The notes: generated by a model from the letters alone, not told the origin. Counted from the stretch's first letter, positions 26,780 through 36,714 are shown. The stretch is 64,000 nt of DNA from Bombella intestini (GCF_002003665.1 NZ_JATM01000005.1:1-64000); one strand, 5' to 3'. Translations and numbers: made by a program.

Positions 26780-28078
26780 TTAAAAAGCCGCTGTAGGCCG
26801 CTTGCCCAGCGCAACCGGGAGGGTAATGACCTTACCCTCCCGCCTTATGGTAAAATTGAAGATGGTCCCGGGATGAGCGGCAGCCACGCTACGCAACACC
26901 GTGCGGGCATCATGAACCGGAACATTCCCGATTGCCAAAATAGCATCTTTTTTCCGCAAACCACCTTGCCAGGCCGCCCCGTGAGGGTCCACATCCTCTA
27001 CCCACATAGGAAAGCTAGCATCGTTGAGCGTTACACCCAGCCAGCCATGCTCTACATGGCCGGTCTTGCGGATAGCTTCCACAACCGGGGCCACAATCTC
27101 CGAAGGAATACCAAAACCAATCCCCACGGAACCATCGCTGGGGGATGCGATCGCCGCATTCATCGCTACGACCTGCCCCTGAAGATTGAACGCAGGCCCA
27201 CCAGAATTACCCGGATTAATAGGCGCATCAAGCTGCATGAAATCATCCAGCGCACCACTGCCCAAATCACGCCCGACAGCCGACACGATCCCCGCCGTTA
27301 CTGATGAACCAAACCCAAACGGATTACCGGCCACCAATATCCAGTCCCCGATTTCCACCTGCCGACTATCCCCCCACGACACACAGGGAAGCGGCGTTGG
27401 GCTATCCACCTTGATGACGGCAATATCCGTCATGGGGTCATCACCTAAACTGTGAGCTGATAGAGACCGGCCATCAGAGAGGGACACCATAATGCGTGTA
27501 GCCTGCCCGATAACGTGCCGATTTGTCACAATAATGCCGGAGGCATCCACCACGAAGCCAGAACCAGCACCCGTCAGCTCATCATCTGCGGGATGCAACA
27601 CACGCCGCGCCTTACCTGCCCCATGATGCCGGGAGTGCCGCTTCTTTCTAGGGGTAGCAGGCGCTGAATGTCGCTGTTCATGGCTGGTGGACTGGGATGC
27701 CGCATCAGAATCATCATCCTCATCATCGGCAGAGGATGAAGCATGAGAGATGGAGATATTCACCACCGCCGGGATAACCTGATGTACCAGCGGAGCAAAA
27801 CTAGGCAGATTCAGGGCTTCCCGTACAGCCGGAGCCTCATGTGCAGTTCCCGCTGGAACAGACGTCCCTACCGATGTTGCAGCAGGTGGCAGCACCAAAG
27901 GAGAGGAGACTGGCACAGGCGGACGATGAACCGCCTTATACAGGCTGGTATTTTTTATCGGCTCAGGAACCTTTTCCCCACCGGGAACCCACCATAGGCA
28001 TACGCCTGCAGCCGCCATACTCCCAACGGCGGCCGGCAGCAGGACGGACCAGATCAAGTGCCTCATAACAGGCTGCAT
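26780..28078 (-). CDS. HtrA/DegP-like periplasmic serine protease
   Basis: 432 residues from the ATG at 28078. A start at 28066 is also possible, and the longer frame at 28147 lacks support. A single membrane anchor or signal (LIWSVLLPAAVGSMAAAGVC) is followed by a long acidic, then basic, low-complexity linker (ADDEDDDSDAAS; KKRHSRHHGAGKARR). The trypsin-like domain has the triad His in TNRHVIG, Asp in TDIAVIKVD and Ser in GNSGGP. One PDZ domain follows (HGWLGVTLNDASF). A single PDZ and a membrane anchor fit DegS-like proteins or short HtrA. The linker is unusual. Confidence 0.88.
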   Translation of the reverse strand: MQPVMRHLIWSVLLPAAVGSMAAAGVCLWWVPGGEKVPEPIKNTSLYKAVHRPPVPVSSPLVLPPAATSVGTSVPAGTAHEAPAVREALNLPSFAPLVHQVIPAVVNISISHASSSADDEDDDSDAASQSTSHEQRHSAPATPRKKRHSRHHGAGKARRVLHPADDELTGAGSGFVVDASGIIVTNRHVIGQATRIMVSLSDGRSLSAHSLGDDPMTDIAVIKVDSPTPLPCVSWGDSRQVEIGDWILVAGNPFGFGSSVTAGIVSAVGRDLGSGALDDFMQLDAPINPGNSGGPAFNLQGQVVAMNAAIASPSDGSVGIGFGIPSEIVAPVVEAIRKTGHVEHGWLGVTLNDASFPMWVEDVDPHGAAWQGGLRKKDAILAIGNVPVHDARTVLRSVAAAHPGTIFNFTIRREGKVITLPVALGKRPTAAF

Positions 28079-28344
28079 GAAGAACGACGCCCCCCTCACT
28101 GCGGCAAGCCCGCCGCAATGTTTTTTTACGTCCTCCCTCCCTACCACACTCCATCTCTTTTGAAAGTACCTTCCCCACCCTCGGGCGGCACACTTGCAAA
28201 AAACTATTCATCGTGGCAGTTTACTGTTTCGTAACTTTCAAGGCAGTTCTGTGGCGTCTCCCATCGATTAAAATGGGCTCATAGCTGTCGTGTGGGCATT
28301 ACAAAATCAATATTTTCACTGGCTTCTCCTAAAGGACGAATGCG

Positions 28345-29412
28345 ATGCATCATTACAATGAAAGTAATATCATCACCCTGCCTTGCCCAATTTTTCTGAC
28401 ATATTTCTTTACAGTTCTTATCATTAAAGATGGTGAAATTAAGCAGATTGATTTTTGCGACATTCAAGAATACCTGAACGATCTTCCTACGGATGAGCAG
28501 CTAAAAGCGCATGGCATCTCCGTACTGAACCCATCTGATGATACGTTCCTACTGTTACAGCATAATCATTTTCTGTCCGCTCGACCTAACGGTACGTTCG
28601 ACCTAACTAACAAAGCACATGGATGGGAAGAATTTAGAAGAATATCGAATATTCCGTTCCGATTCGTTCCAGAAAAACCCTATTCACCACGCATCCCTCA
28701 CATCATTCACCAGACTGATAACCCCCTTCAACCTCAGGATATTTACCTTGAGAACATTACATCCCTAAAAACCCTCAATGAAGGGTGGGATTATAGATAT
28801 TATTCAGAAAAAGATCGTATTGACTTCATCTATACCCACTATGGCTGGGAGATGTTGAATATCTACCTGCGGCTGAACCGCCTCTATGGGGCAGCACAGG
28901 CTGATTTCTTTAGATACCTCTGCGTGTACCACCATGGTGGCGTTTATCTAGATATGAAATCGGGAGGGACTAAACCCATTTCATCAATCCTTCATGAGGA
29001 TGACCAGTTCATCATTTCTCAGTGGGATTGGAATATTCCCCGGTATTTTGAATGGGGTAAAAAAGCGGAACTCTCCCATATTGAGGGAGGGGAATTCCCC
29101 ATTTGGTGCCTCATCTGTTCACCGGGCCATCCGCTCATGGCTAAGGTCATCAACCAGATGATTGCCAATATCTTTTTCTACACACCCGCCCTGCATGGCA
29201 CAGGTAGCGTAGCAACATTGAAGGTCACTGGCCCTATCATGTTCACACGGGTCGTCTTCAACAACCTCCATAAATATGATGTGAGGAAAGAGGATATACT
29301 ACACAAAGGGCTTAATCCCCACATGGTGGAGAATATCGTCCGTAAGAACCAGTATCACGGGCAAGTCCTACCGCTCGTTATACAGTCCTTTCATGTCGGG
29401 GATACAATATAA
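28345..29412 (+). CDS. Sugar transferase of the DXD/OCH1-like family (GT32 type)
   Basis: 355 residues, start with AAGGA upstream. Residues 115-125 read PRIPHIIHQTD and residues 188-208 contain FFRYLCVYHHGGVYLDMKSGG, the core of the DXD sugar-binding glycosyltransferase family (here D-M-K in place of a strict DXD). It probably adds a sugar to a surface glycan. The first 110 residues match nothing I know. The gene is visibly richer in A and T than neighbours, has no partner glycan genes and stands alone, so recent acquisition is plausible. Confidence 0.78.
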   Translation: MHHYNESNIITLPCPIFLTYFFTVLIIKDGEIKQIDFCDIQEYLNDLPTDEQLKAHGISVLNPSDDTFLLLQHNHFLSARPNGTFDLTNKAHGWEEFRRISNIPFRFVPEKPYSPRIPHIIHQTDNPLQPQDIYLENITSLKTLNEGWDYRYYSEKDRIDFIYTHYGWEMLNIYLRLNRLYGAAQADFFRYLCVYHHGGVYLDMKSGGTKPISSILHEDDQFIISQWDWNIPRYFEWGKKAELSHIEGGEFPIWCLICSPGHPLMAKVINQMIANIFFYTPALHGTGSVATLKVTGPIMFTRVVFNNLHKYDVRKEDILHKGLNPHMVENIVRKNQYHGQVLPLVIQSFHVGDTI

Positions 29413-29458
29413 TCATCGGTTGCAGATAATCCGTTCTGTCCGGGTATCAAATCCGGCC

Positions 29459-31948
29459 TCATGAATCATGAGCGGGATTTTCGGGCCAGTTATGCTTGGG
29501 ATAACGCCCCCGCATATCCTTCCGCATGTCCAGCCAACCGGACTTCCAGAACTGTTCCAGATCCGCTGTCACGGCCTGCGGTCGTCCAGCTGGAGAAAGC
29601 AGCGTAGCATGTAGCGGCACCTTACCCCCTGCCAACTGAGGCAGAGCCATTGTGCCATAAAAATCCTGCGCTCGGGCAGAAAGAGACGGTACAACCGTTG
29701 TATAGTCAATGCGCCTGCGCCCCACTTTCAACGTAGCATGAGCAGGTAGCTGGCGGTCCAATTCTTGCTTGTCCTCATAAGGCAGAAGGCTGGTTAAGAT
29801 AGCGACAAGGTCCAGTTCCTTCAGCTGAATCAGCCTGTCCAACCCGGCGAGCCACGGCTCCAGCCAGTCCATGGATTGGATCAGTGCCTCATCAGACAAA
29901 TCAGGTAGATGGGGAGCATAATGCGTCCGGGCCAATGCCACACGGGCCTGAAACTGCCGAGCCGGCACAGACCATTCCAAATATCGGGAGAGATCAGACT
30001 GCGCCTTTGCCAGCAAAGCTGCCGTAACATCTTCTGGCTCGGCCGGTACGTTCCGATCCTTTAGTACCAGATTACCCAGCCGTAGCCTCTGCCGAACAAT
30101 TACCTTACCCGATGTACCATCGAGAGCCGATTCCCGCTGCTCCTTAAGGCTAGCCTGCACGGAGTCAGGCAGGGTCTCCAGCGTTACAGGTGCGGCAAGC
30201 GTCATGTCCGTTCCCTTACGGATATGAAAAGCCGCACCCGCTAAAAGCCCCTCCTGCACCAACGGGTCTGTCGCCCCTATGCGGGCACTGCCACCACCGG
30301 CTAAACGGTAACGTCCGTCCGCACTGGTCCGCTGCGCTAAACGATCAGGAAATCCCGCGGCAACAAGTCGCCCAGCAGCGTAACCTGCCAGCCCCTCACT
30401 TACGAGATCCGCCAAATCATCCTGATTCACAGCCTGCCCAGCCCGACGAAGAAAACGCATTGCTGCCTGACGGAGCTGCCGTACTACATAACGAGGCACA
30501 CGGGCATCATCTTGTATGAAAAGCTTCAGACGTAACCGAAGATCGGCCGAGGCCTCCCCACCCTTGCCACCCCGCCCGCCTAGCGGGTCACGCTCTTCCA
30601 AAAGAGCGGCAAGGCAGGCCGCAACAGCTAATTCTTCTACTGTTCTGGCTGCACAGAGCATCGCCGCCAACCGGGGATGCGTGCCAAAACCCACCATCTG
30701 CCGCCCCAGAGTCGTCAGTCCCTGCTCGCTATCCAATGCCCCCAAATACTGAAGAAGAGCCTGTGCCACTGCCAACCCACCCTCTGGGGCTGGTTCGATC
30801 AAAGGGAGAGCTGCGGGGGCTGTTCCTACCGCCTGTTGCCATGCCGCCGTGACGAGAGCAAAATCGCATAGGTCCGCCTCCCGAATGGCTGGAACCTCCT
30901 GCACGATCAAGCTACGCTGGGTCATCTCCGACCAAAGGCGAATAGCAATACCGGGGGCCTGCCGCCCTGCACGGCCTGCCCTCTGTTCTGCCGTAGCCCG
31001 GGAAATACGCCGTGTATGCAAACGGGGCAGGCCCGTGCTGGCATCACGCTGTGGCAGACGCCGCCAACCACCATCCACAACAACCCGCACACCGGGAACC
31101 GTTACGGATGTCTCAGCAATGGAAGTCGCCAGCACAATCCGCCGCCCGGAAGCCGGGTCCAGCGCACGGGCCTGATCCTCAACTGACTGTTCCCCATAAA
31201 GCGGATAGATGGGCGTTTGTTCCCCAAGAAGAGCCTGAAGACTAGCCTGCGCCCTGCGGATTTCCCCCACACCGGGCAGAAATGCCAGAATGGCCCCTTC
31301 CTCCTCCTGCCATGCCTGCGCCACAGCTTGAGCACAGCTTTCTGGTAGATCACGCAGATGGGCAATATCCCGCCTATAACGGACCTCTACCGGGTACTGA
31401 CGGCCATCACTCTCAATCAGCGGAGCCTGCAAAGCAGTCGTAAAGATCCCAGCATCCAGCGTAGCCGACATGGCAACAAGCCGTAGCTCGGGCCGCAGAC
31501 TCTGTTGCACATCACGGCAAAACCCTAGGGCTGTATCCCCATCAAGGGACCGCTCATGCACTTCATCAAATAGGACGGCAGACACACCCTCCAGTAGTGG
31601 GTCGGCAAGCAGGCGGCGGACAAGCAGCCCTTCTGTCACGACCTCAATGCGGGTATGGGCTGAAACGGCACTATCAAGACGGGTGCGATAACCAATCACA
31701 CCACCGGGTTTTTCTCCCCTCAAAGCCGCCATGCGCTGAGCTGCAGCCCGTACAGCCACACGCCTAGGCTCCACAAGGAGGATACGCCCATCCCCTAGCC
31801 AATCCGGAGCCGCAGCCAGAAGAGACGGTGGGACGGCTGTCGTCTTCCCCGCACCCGGCGGAGCTACCAGAACAACATTCGGCCCCGTGGCTAGGGCCTC
31901 ATGAAGGGCAGGCAGAACAGCCGTTACAGGAAGGGTTTCTACCGTCAT
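29459..31948 (-). CDS. hrpB: ATP-dependent helicase HrpB
   Basis: 829 residues of the DEAH-box HrpB family. Motif I is APPGAGKTTAVPPSLL, then EPRRVAVRAAAQRMA, DEVHERS, SATLD, the C-terminal helicase motifs (LATSIAETSVTVPGV) and the QRAGRAGR motif, followed by the HrpB C-terminal domain (LEWSVPARQFQARVAL). It is an RNA or DNA helicase of uncertain biological role. 28 nt separate its start from the apt stop on the same strand. Confidence 0.95.
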   Translation of the reverse strand: MTVETLPVTAVLPALHEALATGPNVVLVAPPGAGKTTAVPPSLLAAAPDWLGDGRILLVEPRRVAVRAAAQRMAALRGEKPGGVIGYRTRLDSAVSAHTRIEVVTEGLLVRRLLADPLLEGVSAVLFDEVHERSLDGDTALGFCRDVQQSLRPELRLVAMSATLDAGIFTTALQAPLIESDGRQYPVEVRYRRDIAHLRDLPESCAQAVAQAWQEEEGAILAFLPGVGEIRRAQASLQALLGEQTPIYPLYGEQSVEDQARALDPASGRRIVLATSIAETSVTVPGVRVVVDGGWRRLPQRDASTGLPRLHTRRISRATAEQRAGRAGRQAPGIAIRLWSEMTQRSLIVQEVPAIREADLCDFALVTAAWQQAVGTAPAALPLIEPAPEGGLAVAQALLQYLGALDSEQGLTTLGRQMVGFGTHPRLAAMLCAARTVEELAVAACLAALLEERDPLGGRGGKGGEASADLRLRLKLFIQDDARVPRYVVRQLRQAAMRFLRRAGQAVNQDDLADLVSEGLAGYAAGRLVAAGFPDRLAQRTSADGRYRLAGGGSARIGATDPLVQEGLLAGAAFHIRKGTDMTLAAPVTLETLPDSVQASLKEQRESALDGTSGKVIVRQRLRLGNLVLKDRNVPAEPEDVTAALLAKAQSDLSRYLEWSVPARQFQARVALARTHYAPHLPDLSDEALIQSMDWLEPWLAGLDRLIQLKELDLVAILTSLLPYEDKQELDRQLPAHATLKVGRRRIDYTTVVPSLSARAQDFYGTMALPQLAGGKVPLHATLLSPAGRPQAVTADLEQFWKSGWLDMRKDMRGRYPKHNWPENPAHDS

Positions 31949-31976
31949 ACCGCCCCTATTATGCCCCGTGTCAGTT

Positions 31977-32516
31977 TCAGTCTTCGTAGGTCAGCAAAGA
32001 GGTAACGGGAACATCGACCTTCTTACGGCCGCCCAGAGCCAGAAGTTCAATCATCACAGAAGCCCCGACAACCTCGGCACCAGCCTTGCGCAGAAGGTCG
32101 ATAGAAGCCGCCAACGTGCCACCTGTTGCCAGAAGATCATCCAGCACCACTACACGTTGCCCAGGGGTCACGGCATCGGCCTGTATCTGCAACTCATCCT
32201 CGCCATATTCGAGGCTGTATTTATGAGAAATGGTCTTACCGGGCAGCTTGCCCGGCTTACGCAGCATGGTAAAGCCACAGCCCAGACGGGTCGCCAGCGG
32301 AGCGGCTGTCAGAAAGCCACGGCTTTCGATCCCTGCCAGAATATCCGGTTGGAAACGGGCCACCGCCTGCGCCAAACGCCCCGTTGCCACCTGCCACGCC
32401 TCCGGGTTACGGATCAGGGTAGAGATATCGTAAAACAGGATACCCGGCTTCGGGAAATCGGGAACCTCACGGATATACTGTTTCAGATCCAGCGGGGCAG
32501 GGTCTTTAAAGGACAT
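31977..32516 (-). CDS. apt: Adenine phosphoribosyltransferase
   Basis: 179 residues with the Apt layout: [33 protein letters not shown], the flexible loop with [11 protein letters not shown], and the PRPP-binding motif [13 protein letters not shown]. It makes AMP from adenine and PRPP (purine salvage). Confidence 0.97.
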   Translation of the reverse strand: MSFKDPAPLDLKQYIREVPDFPKPGILFYDISTLIRNPEAWQVATGRLAQAVARFQPDILAGIESRGFLTAAPLATRLGCGFTMLRKPGKLPGKTISHKYSLEYGEDELQIQADAVTPGQRVVVLDDLLATGGTLAASIDLLRKAGAEVVGASVMIELLALGGRKKVDVPVTSLLTYED

Positions 32517-32593
32517 AACAAGCCTTCATATTGGGTCATGATTCACACAAGGGCCCCTTATAGGCCCTTATGCATCTGTTTTAAAAGAGAGCC

Positions 32594-33856
32594 TCATGGG
32601 GCCATGCGGGCAAAAATGGCCATGACGAGGAAAGCCACCAAAAGCATCCCCCCCATTGGAATGGCCGTGCCAACCGGCAACCATGAGAACATGACACTAG
32701 CCAAAATACCAAACACATATTGCCCTGTCCCAGCCAGAGCCGTTGCCACACCAGCATTACGCCCCTGCGTCAGCAAGGCACCGGCCATAGCATTCGGGCC
32801 TATACATCCCCCCGGCCCCAGCGCACAGAGCATCGCCCCAAAGAGCGGCCAGAGATAAAGATGCTTGAGATGCCCTGCGGCATCAACATCCAGAGCAGAC
32901 CACACAGCCAGCCCCAGAAGAATGGTAGCCCCCAAACAGCTTATAGCCAGACCAGCCCGCAGCAAGGTCCGGCTGTGATAGTAATTCAACAGCCAAGCAT
33001 TAATCTGGGAAGATCCAATCATGCACACCGCCATCACCCCAAACAACACACCATATTGAAAAGGTGTGAAGGCATAGACACTCTCAAATAAGAATGGCGC
33101 CGCTGTCAGATAGGTGAACACGGCAAAACCCTGCACCATCCAAATGAGCGCATTGAAGCGGTAATTCCTGTCCTGCAATGTCTGCCCATAGCGGGTCATG
33201 ATGGCCCAAAGCCGCATGGGGTGGCGATCCCCCTCGTCCAACGTTTCCGGCAAGAAGAGGAACACAAGTAACAGGCCGACCACGCCATAAAGAGATGTAG
33301 CCCAGAAAATATCCCGCCATGTGATGAACTGAAGGGCAAACCCACCCAATGCGGGCGCCAGAATCGGCACCACCCCCTGAATCAGAATCAAGCGGGACAT
33401 CATCTTCGCAGTGGCATCACCCACCGTCACATCCCGCACGCACGCATTAGGCACGACAAGACTGGCAGCCCCCATAAGTGCCGCAAACGCACGGAAGAAA
33501 CACAGCATGGGCATGGAGGTAGACAGCGCACACCCCGCTGCTGCCAACGCATAGAACAATGTACCCACAAGCAGAGGACGGCGGCGACCAAAGCGGTCTG
33601 TCAGTGGCCCCACCATGATCTGCCCGATGGCCAGACCAGCGACCCATGCCGCCATCGTCAGGCTGCCCGTCCCCGGAGCCGAGCCAAGCTGATGCTCCAT
33701 CTCCGGCAAGGCAGGCAAGTAAATATCTGTCGAAACAGGGCCAACGGCTGTTAGCGTCCCTAAAAGAAGCGGCAGCCAAAAAGGCATCTTCCCGCCCTTG
33801 ATTAGAGGTTTGCCGATCAGAGCCTGCTCAAAAAAGCCACGCTGTGACGTCGTCAT
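32594..33856 (-). CDS. MFS drug exporter (Bcr/CflA family)
   Basis: 420 residues, about 12 membrane helices. Family marks are PVSTDIYLPALPEMEHQLG in TM1, and the motif-A loop GPLTDRFGRRRPLLVG. Motif C lies around VPILAPALGGF. Bcr/CflA transporters expel drugs or dipeptides by proton exchange. It starts 6 nt after the stop of the VTT-domain gene, implying cotranscription. Confidence 0.93.
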   Translation of the reverse strand: MTTSQRGFFEQALIGKPLIKGGKMPFWLPLLLGTLTAVGPVSTDIYLPALPEMEHQLGSAPGTGSLTMAAWVAGLAIGQIMVGPLTDRFGRRRPLLVGTLFYALAAAGCALSTSMPMLCFFRAFAALMGAASLVVPNACVRDVTVGDATAKMMSRLILIQGVVPILAPALGGFALQFITWRDIFWATSLYGVVGLLLVFLFLPETLDEGDRHPMRLWAIMTRYGQTLQDRNYRFNALIWMVQGFAVFTYLTAAPFLFESVYAFTPFQYGVLFGVMAVCMIGSSQINAWLLNYYHSRTLLRAGLAISCLGATILLGLAVWSALDVDAAGHLKHLYLWPLFGAMLCALGPGGCIGPNAMAGALLTQGRNAGVATALAGTGQYVFGILASVMFSWLPVGTAIPMGGMLLVAFLVMAIFARMAP

Positions 33857-33862
33857 GCTACG

Positions 33863-34465
33863 TTACTCTGCCTTTCCCATCTCTTTACGGAAACCCCGCA
33901 AGACCCAAACTCCAAGCCCTGCCGAAAGCAGGGCCAGCACGGCAGCAGCTAGCAAAGCCCATCCGTGGCGGAGTTCTACACCTCTGCCTGCCAGAAGAAA
34001 AACCAGATTCTGGGGCAGCCCTCCTAGCATGGTGGCCAGTATGAACCGACCAACCGCCAGACCCGCCATGCCTGACGAAACTGAAACCAGCAAAGCAGAC
34101 CCTACCGGCAACAACCTTGCACACAACACCATACGAAAAGGGGCCTGCTGCCCAGCCCGAATGAACCACGGTACCGCCTCTGTCTGCAATGGCCGTTTCC
34201 ATCGCCAGAGCCAGCCCCAACCATACCCTATAAGGGCACCGGCACCGTAAGCCAGACTGGCCTCAACAAGCCCGATACCAACCCCGAATCCCGCCCCCAG
34301 CACAAAGCAGAGTGCTTGCCGGGGCAGGCCGAAGGCACAATACAGGACAGCCAACGGCAAAACATACAACGCCGCATACGGCTGCCCTGCCCAGTGCTGC
34401 ATGAGCACCAATCCACGTTGAATGACCGGACTCTGCCACAACAGCACTGGGCCACCCACTAGCAA
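33863..34465 (-). CDS. TVP38/TMEM64 (VTT-domain) membrane protein, start uncertain
   Basis: About 200 residues with five to six membrane helices and the VTT core: CFVLGAGFGVGIGLVEASLAY, the amphipathic loop with RMVLCARLLPVG, and GMAGLAVGRFILATMLGGLP. Relatives are lipid scramblase-like inner-membrane proteins. The listed start is TTG at 34465, which cuts into the first helix. The frame stays open upstream, and a CTG at 34501 with AGGAG at 34512-34516 would give LRAVRRPALLILLLVGG, a better N-terminus with positive residues before the helix. Lies between the NUDIX and MFS genes. Confidence 0.78.
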   Translation of the reverse strand: MLVGGPVLLWQSPVIQRGLVLMQHWAGQPYAALYVLPLAVLYCAFGLPRQALCFVLGAGFGVGIGLVEASLAYGAGALIGYGWGWLWRWKRPLQTEAVPWFIRAGQQAPFRMVLCARLLPVGSALLVSVSSGMAGLAVGRFILATMLGGLPQNLVFLLAGRGVELRHGWALLAAAVLALLSAGLGVWVLRGFRKEMGKAE

Positions 34466-34515
34466 TAGAATCAGAAGAGCTGGACGACGTACCGCCCGCA
34501 GCCAAACTGAACTCC

Positions 34516-35091
34516 TCAGAGCAGACCCCGTGCCCGTATCTGCGCATAGGCAGCCAGAGTGACCATGCAGGTCATCTCACCATCAACGATCATACGGTCA
34601 AACTCAGCGCGCGAAATGTCTTTCACTTTCATGTCGGCCTCGGTGGCTTCTCGCTCGGCCTCTCCACGAACAAGATTCCGGGCGAGAAAGACGTGGCCCA
34701 TCTGGGTAGAATAGCCCGCTCCCTGATAAAGCGTGCCAGCGTGGATCAACTCCCCAGCCCGAAGACCAGTTTCCTCCCGCAGCTCGCCCAGGGCCAGCTC
34801 TCTAGCATCGGCATTAGGGCGTGTTTCCCACATCCCCATAGGGAACTCCCAAAGCCGTTTACCCACCGGATAGCGAAACTGCTGAACCAGCGTGATACGC
34901 CCATCCTCATGCACAGGCATAAGAACCGCAAAGGTTCCCCGCTCTACAACACCATATAGACCCCTTTTGCCGCCGGGATGGATGATCTTGTCCTCCCGTA
35001 CGGCCGTCCAAGGGTTTTCATACGCCATCTCAGATGAAAGAATCTGATAACCCGCTTCCTCACAGGCTTTTCTAACATTGTCATCCATCAT
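34516..35091 (-). CDS. NUDIX hydrolase (ADP-ribose pyrophosphatase-like)
   Basis: 191 residues. ITLVQQFRYPVGKRLWEFPM leads into a Nudix helix ending ELALGELREETGL, where the metal-binding EExG is intact but the usual Arg before E-L is Gly. GAGYSTQMGHVFLARNL follows, as in nucleoside-diphosphate-sugar hydrolases. It probably hydrolyses ADP-ribose or a similar NDP-sugar in the cytoplasm. First gene of a run with the VTT and MFS proteins. Confidence 0.9.
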   Translation of the reverse strand: MMDDNVRKACEEAGYQILSSEMAYENPWTAVREDKIIHPGGKRGLYGVVERGTFAVLMPVHEDGRITLVQQFRYPVGKRLWEFPMGMWETRPNADARELALGELREETGLRAGELIHAGTLYQGAGYSTQMGHVFLARNLVRGEAEREATEADMKVKDISRAEFDRMIVDGEMTCMVTLAAYAQIRARGLL

Positions 35092-35374
35092 CAGCTTATT
35101 CCCCCCGCAATAAATGGCTAGCGGTCATCATGGCCATATTTGCGTTTGCGTATCATGGAAGACGGTAGAAAGTGAAACGCTTTGCCCCGCCTGCCTGACA
35201 GCAAACCTACTGACACCGCTGCATGGCAGCCATTCACAACTATGCAAGCTGAGCAAATCATTGCCCCGTGACGGAAAAGGCTTTCTCACCTATGGTCGAT
35301 AACCAAGAAAGGCTGTGCCAGTTACAGCGAGTTGAATGGGCACGGCTTGCGGAAAACTGCAAAGGGGACGCTCC

Positions 35375-36616
35375 ATGTCTGATGAAGACGCAACCTACAC
35401 ATGCTCGCCGACTATGCGGGTCATGCCTGTAGTCCTGTTCAACCTTCTTGTCTATTTTGTCATCGGGCTGCCTAATGCTGTCATCGGTGCCCAGTTTGTC
35501 CATAACACGCTGGGTTTCACGACAGCTGTCGCAGCGAGCACCATCTCCCTGCAGTATATCGGCACAGCCATGGGCCGCATGGTCGTTGGACACCGCATTG
35601 ACGTCTATGGCCCTAAAGCCGTGCTGCGTTACGGCCTCATTTTCTGCGTCATTTCCGGTCTGCTTGTATGTCTAGCTGCCCTGATCCCTACCTTCTTGGG
35701 CTTGAATGACACATCCCGTTATATTGCCCTGGGCATCGCTCTCATCAGCCGTCTCTTCATTGGTTGGTCAGAAAGCTGCACATCCACATCCGTAACGGCA
35801 TGGAACCTGCGCCGCGTCGGCCAGGCACACTCCTCCGTGGCTATTTCGTGGAATGGTGTCACATCCTACGGTGGTATCGCCGTTGGTGTGACCATCGGTC
35901 AGCTCCTCAGCTCCCTTCTGCCGACTATCCCGCTTCTGCCTGTCGGTTTTCTGGAGGTGGCTCTGGGTATCGGCGGTGTCATCCTGCTTACCTTCTATAC
36001 AGCCATCAAGCCGCTGGCTGGTAAAGGCAAGCCAATGTCCTTCGGTCGGGCTGTCAAAAAGGTTCTGCCTTACGGTGCAGGTCTGGCTGCTGGTTCTGTC
36101 GGCTTCGGTACGGTCAACAGCTTCCTTGCCCTGTATTACACGGAAAACCACTGGACGGGTCTGGGCGTTGCTTTTGGCGTCTTCGCTGCCTGCTTCATTT
36201 TCATGCGTATCTTTGTTTCCGGTCAGATCGACAAGCACGGCGGTGTGCCGATCGCCTATATGTCTCTGGTGACGGAAGCTGTGGCTATGCTCGTCTTCTG
36301 CTTGGTGCATAACAGCATGGGCGGTCTCATCGGTGCAGCTCTGACAGGTGCTGGCTTCTCACTGCTCTTCCCCGCTATGGGCACCATGGCCGTCAAAACC
36401 GATGGGCCGGAGTATAACGGTATCCTGATTGCCGCTTATTCCATCTTCACGGACCTGACCATTGTGGTGTCCAGCTGGTTCATGGGTGGCCTGCGTGACC
36501 ATATGGGTTGGCCTACCATGTTTGCCGTTGCCGGTATCCTCTGCGTCAGCGGTATCGCCTTCAGCGCCATCTTCTCCCGTATCCCGGGCTGCGGTGTGCC
36601 AAAAGAAGCAAAATAA
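35375..36616 (+). CDS. MFS transporter of the YhhS family
   Basis: 413 residues from MSDEDATYTCSPTMRVMPVV (AAAGGGGA before 35375). It aligns with YhhS/YfcJ-type transporters: FVIGLPNAVIGAQFVHNTLG, STISLQYIGTAMGRMVVGHR, AISWNGVTSYGGIAVG and GAGFSLLFPAMGTMAVK. About 12 membrane helices. The substrate is unknown (relatives are linked to sugar or arabinose efflux and glyphosate resistance). Codons such as GGT, GCT and CTG dominate, unlike both neighbours and like dnaK or metK here, which suggests high expression. Confidence 0.9.
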   Translation: MSDEDATYTCSPTMRVMPVVLFNLLVYFVIGLPNAVIGAQFVHNTLGFTTAVAASTISLQYIGTAMGRMVVGHRIDVYGPKAVLRYGLIFCVISGLLVCLAALIPTFLGLNDTSRYIALGIALISRLFIGWSESCTSTSVTAWNLRRVGQAHSSVAISWNGVTSYGGIAVGVTIGQLLSSLLPTIPLLPVGFLEVALGIGGVILLTFYTAIKPLAGKGKPMSFGRAVKKVLPYGAGLAAGSVGFGTVNSFLALYYTENHWTGLGVAFGVFAACFIFMRIFVSGQIDKHGGVPIAYMSLVTEAVAMLVFCLVHNSMGGLIGAALTGAGFSLLFPAMGTMAVKTDGPEYNGILIAAYSIFTDLTIVVSSWFMGGLRDHMGWPTMFAVAGILCVSGIAFSAIFSRIPGCGVPKEAK

Positions 36617-36680
36617 CGAACAAGCTTCATCGCAAGGGTGAGGATATGTCTCCCGCCCCTGTGAGACTGTTCTTTCTTTA

Positions 36681-36714
36681 AAATGCCGGGCATGATCTGC
36701 CCGGCATTTTTCTT
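36681..36714 (+). terminator. Intrinsic terminator after the YhhS-type transporter
   Basis: AAATGCCGGGCA pairs with TGCCCGGCATTT over a short loop and is followed by a T-rich tract, 64 nt after the stop. Confidence 0.92.

Noticed and set aside
31968-32858. 296-codon plus-strand frame over apt and the end of the MFS gene
   Set aside because: Fully explained as the shadow of two clear minus-strand genes.
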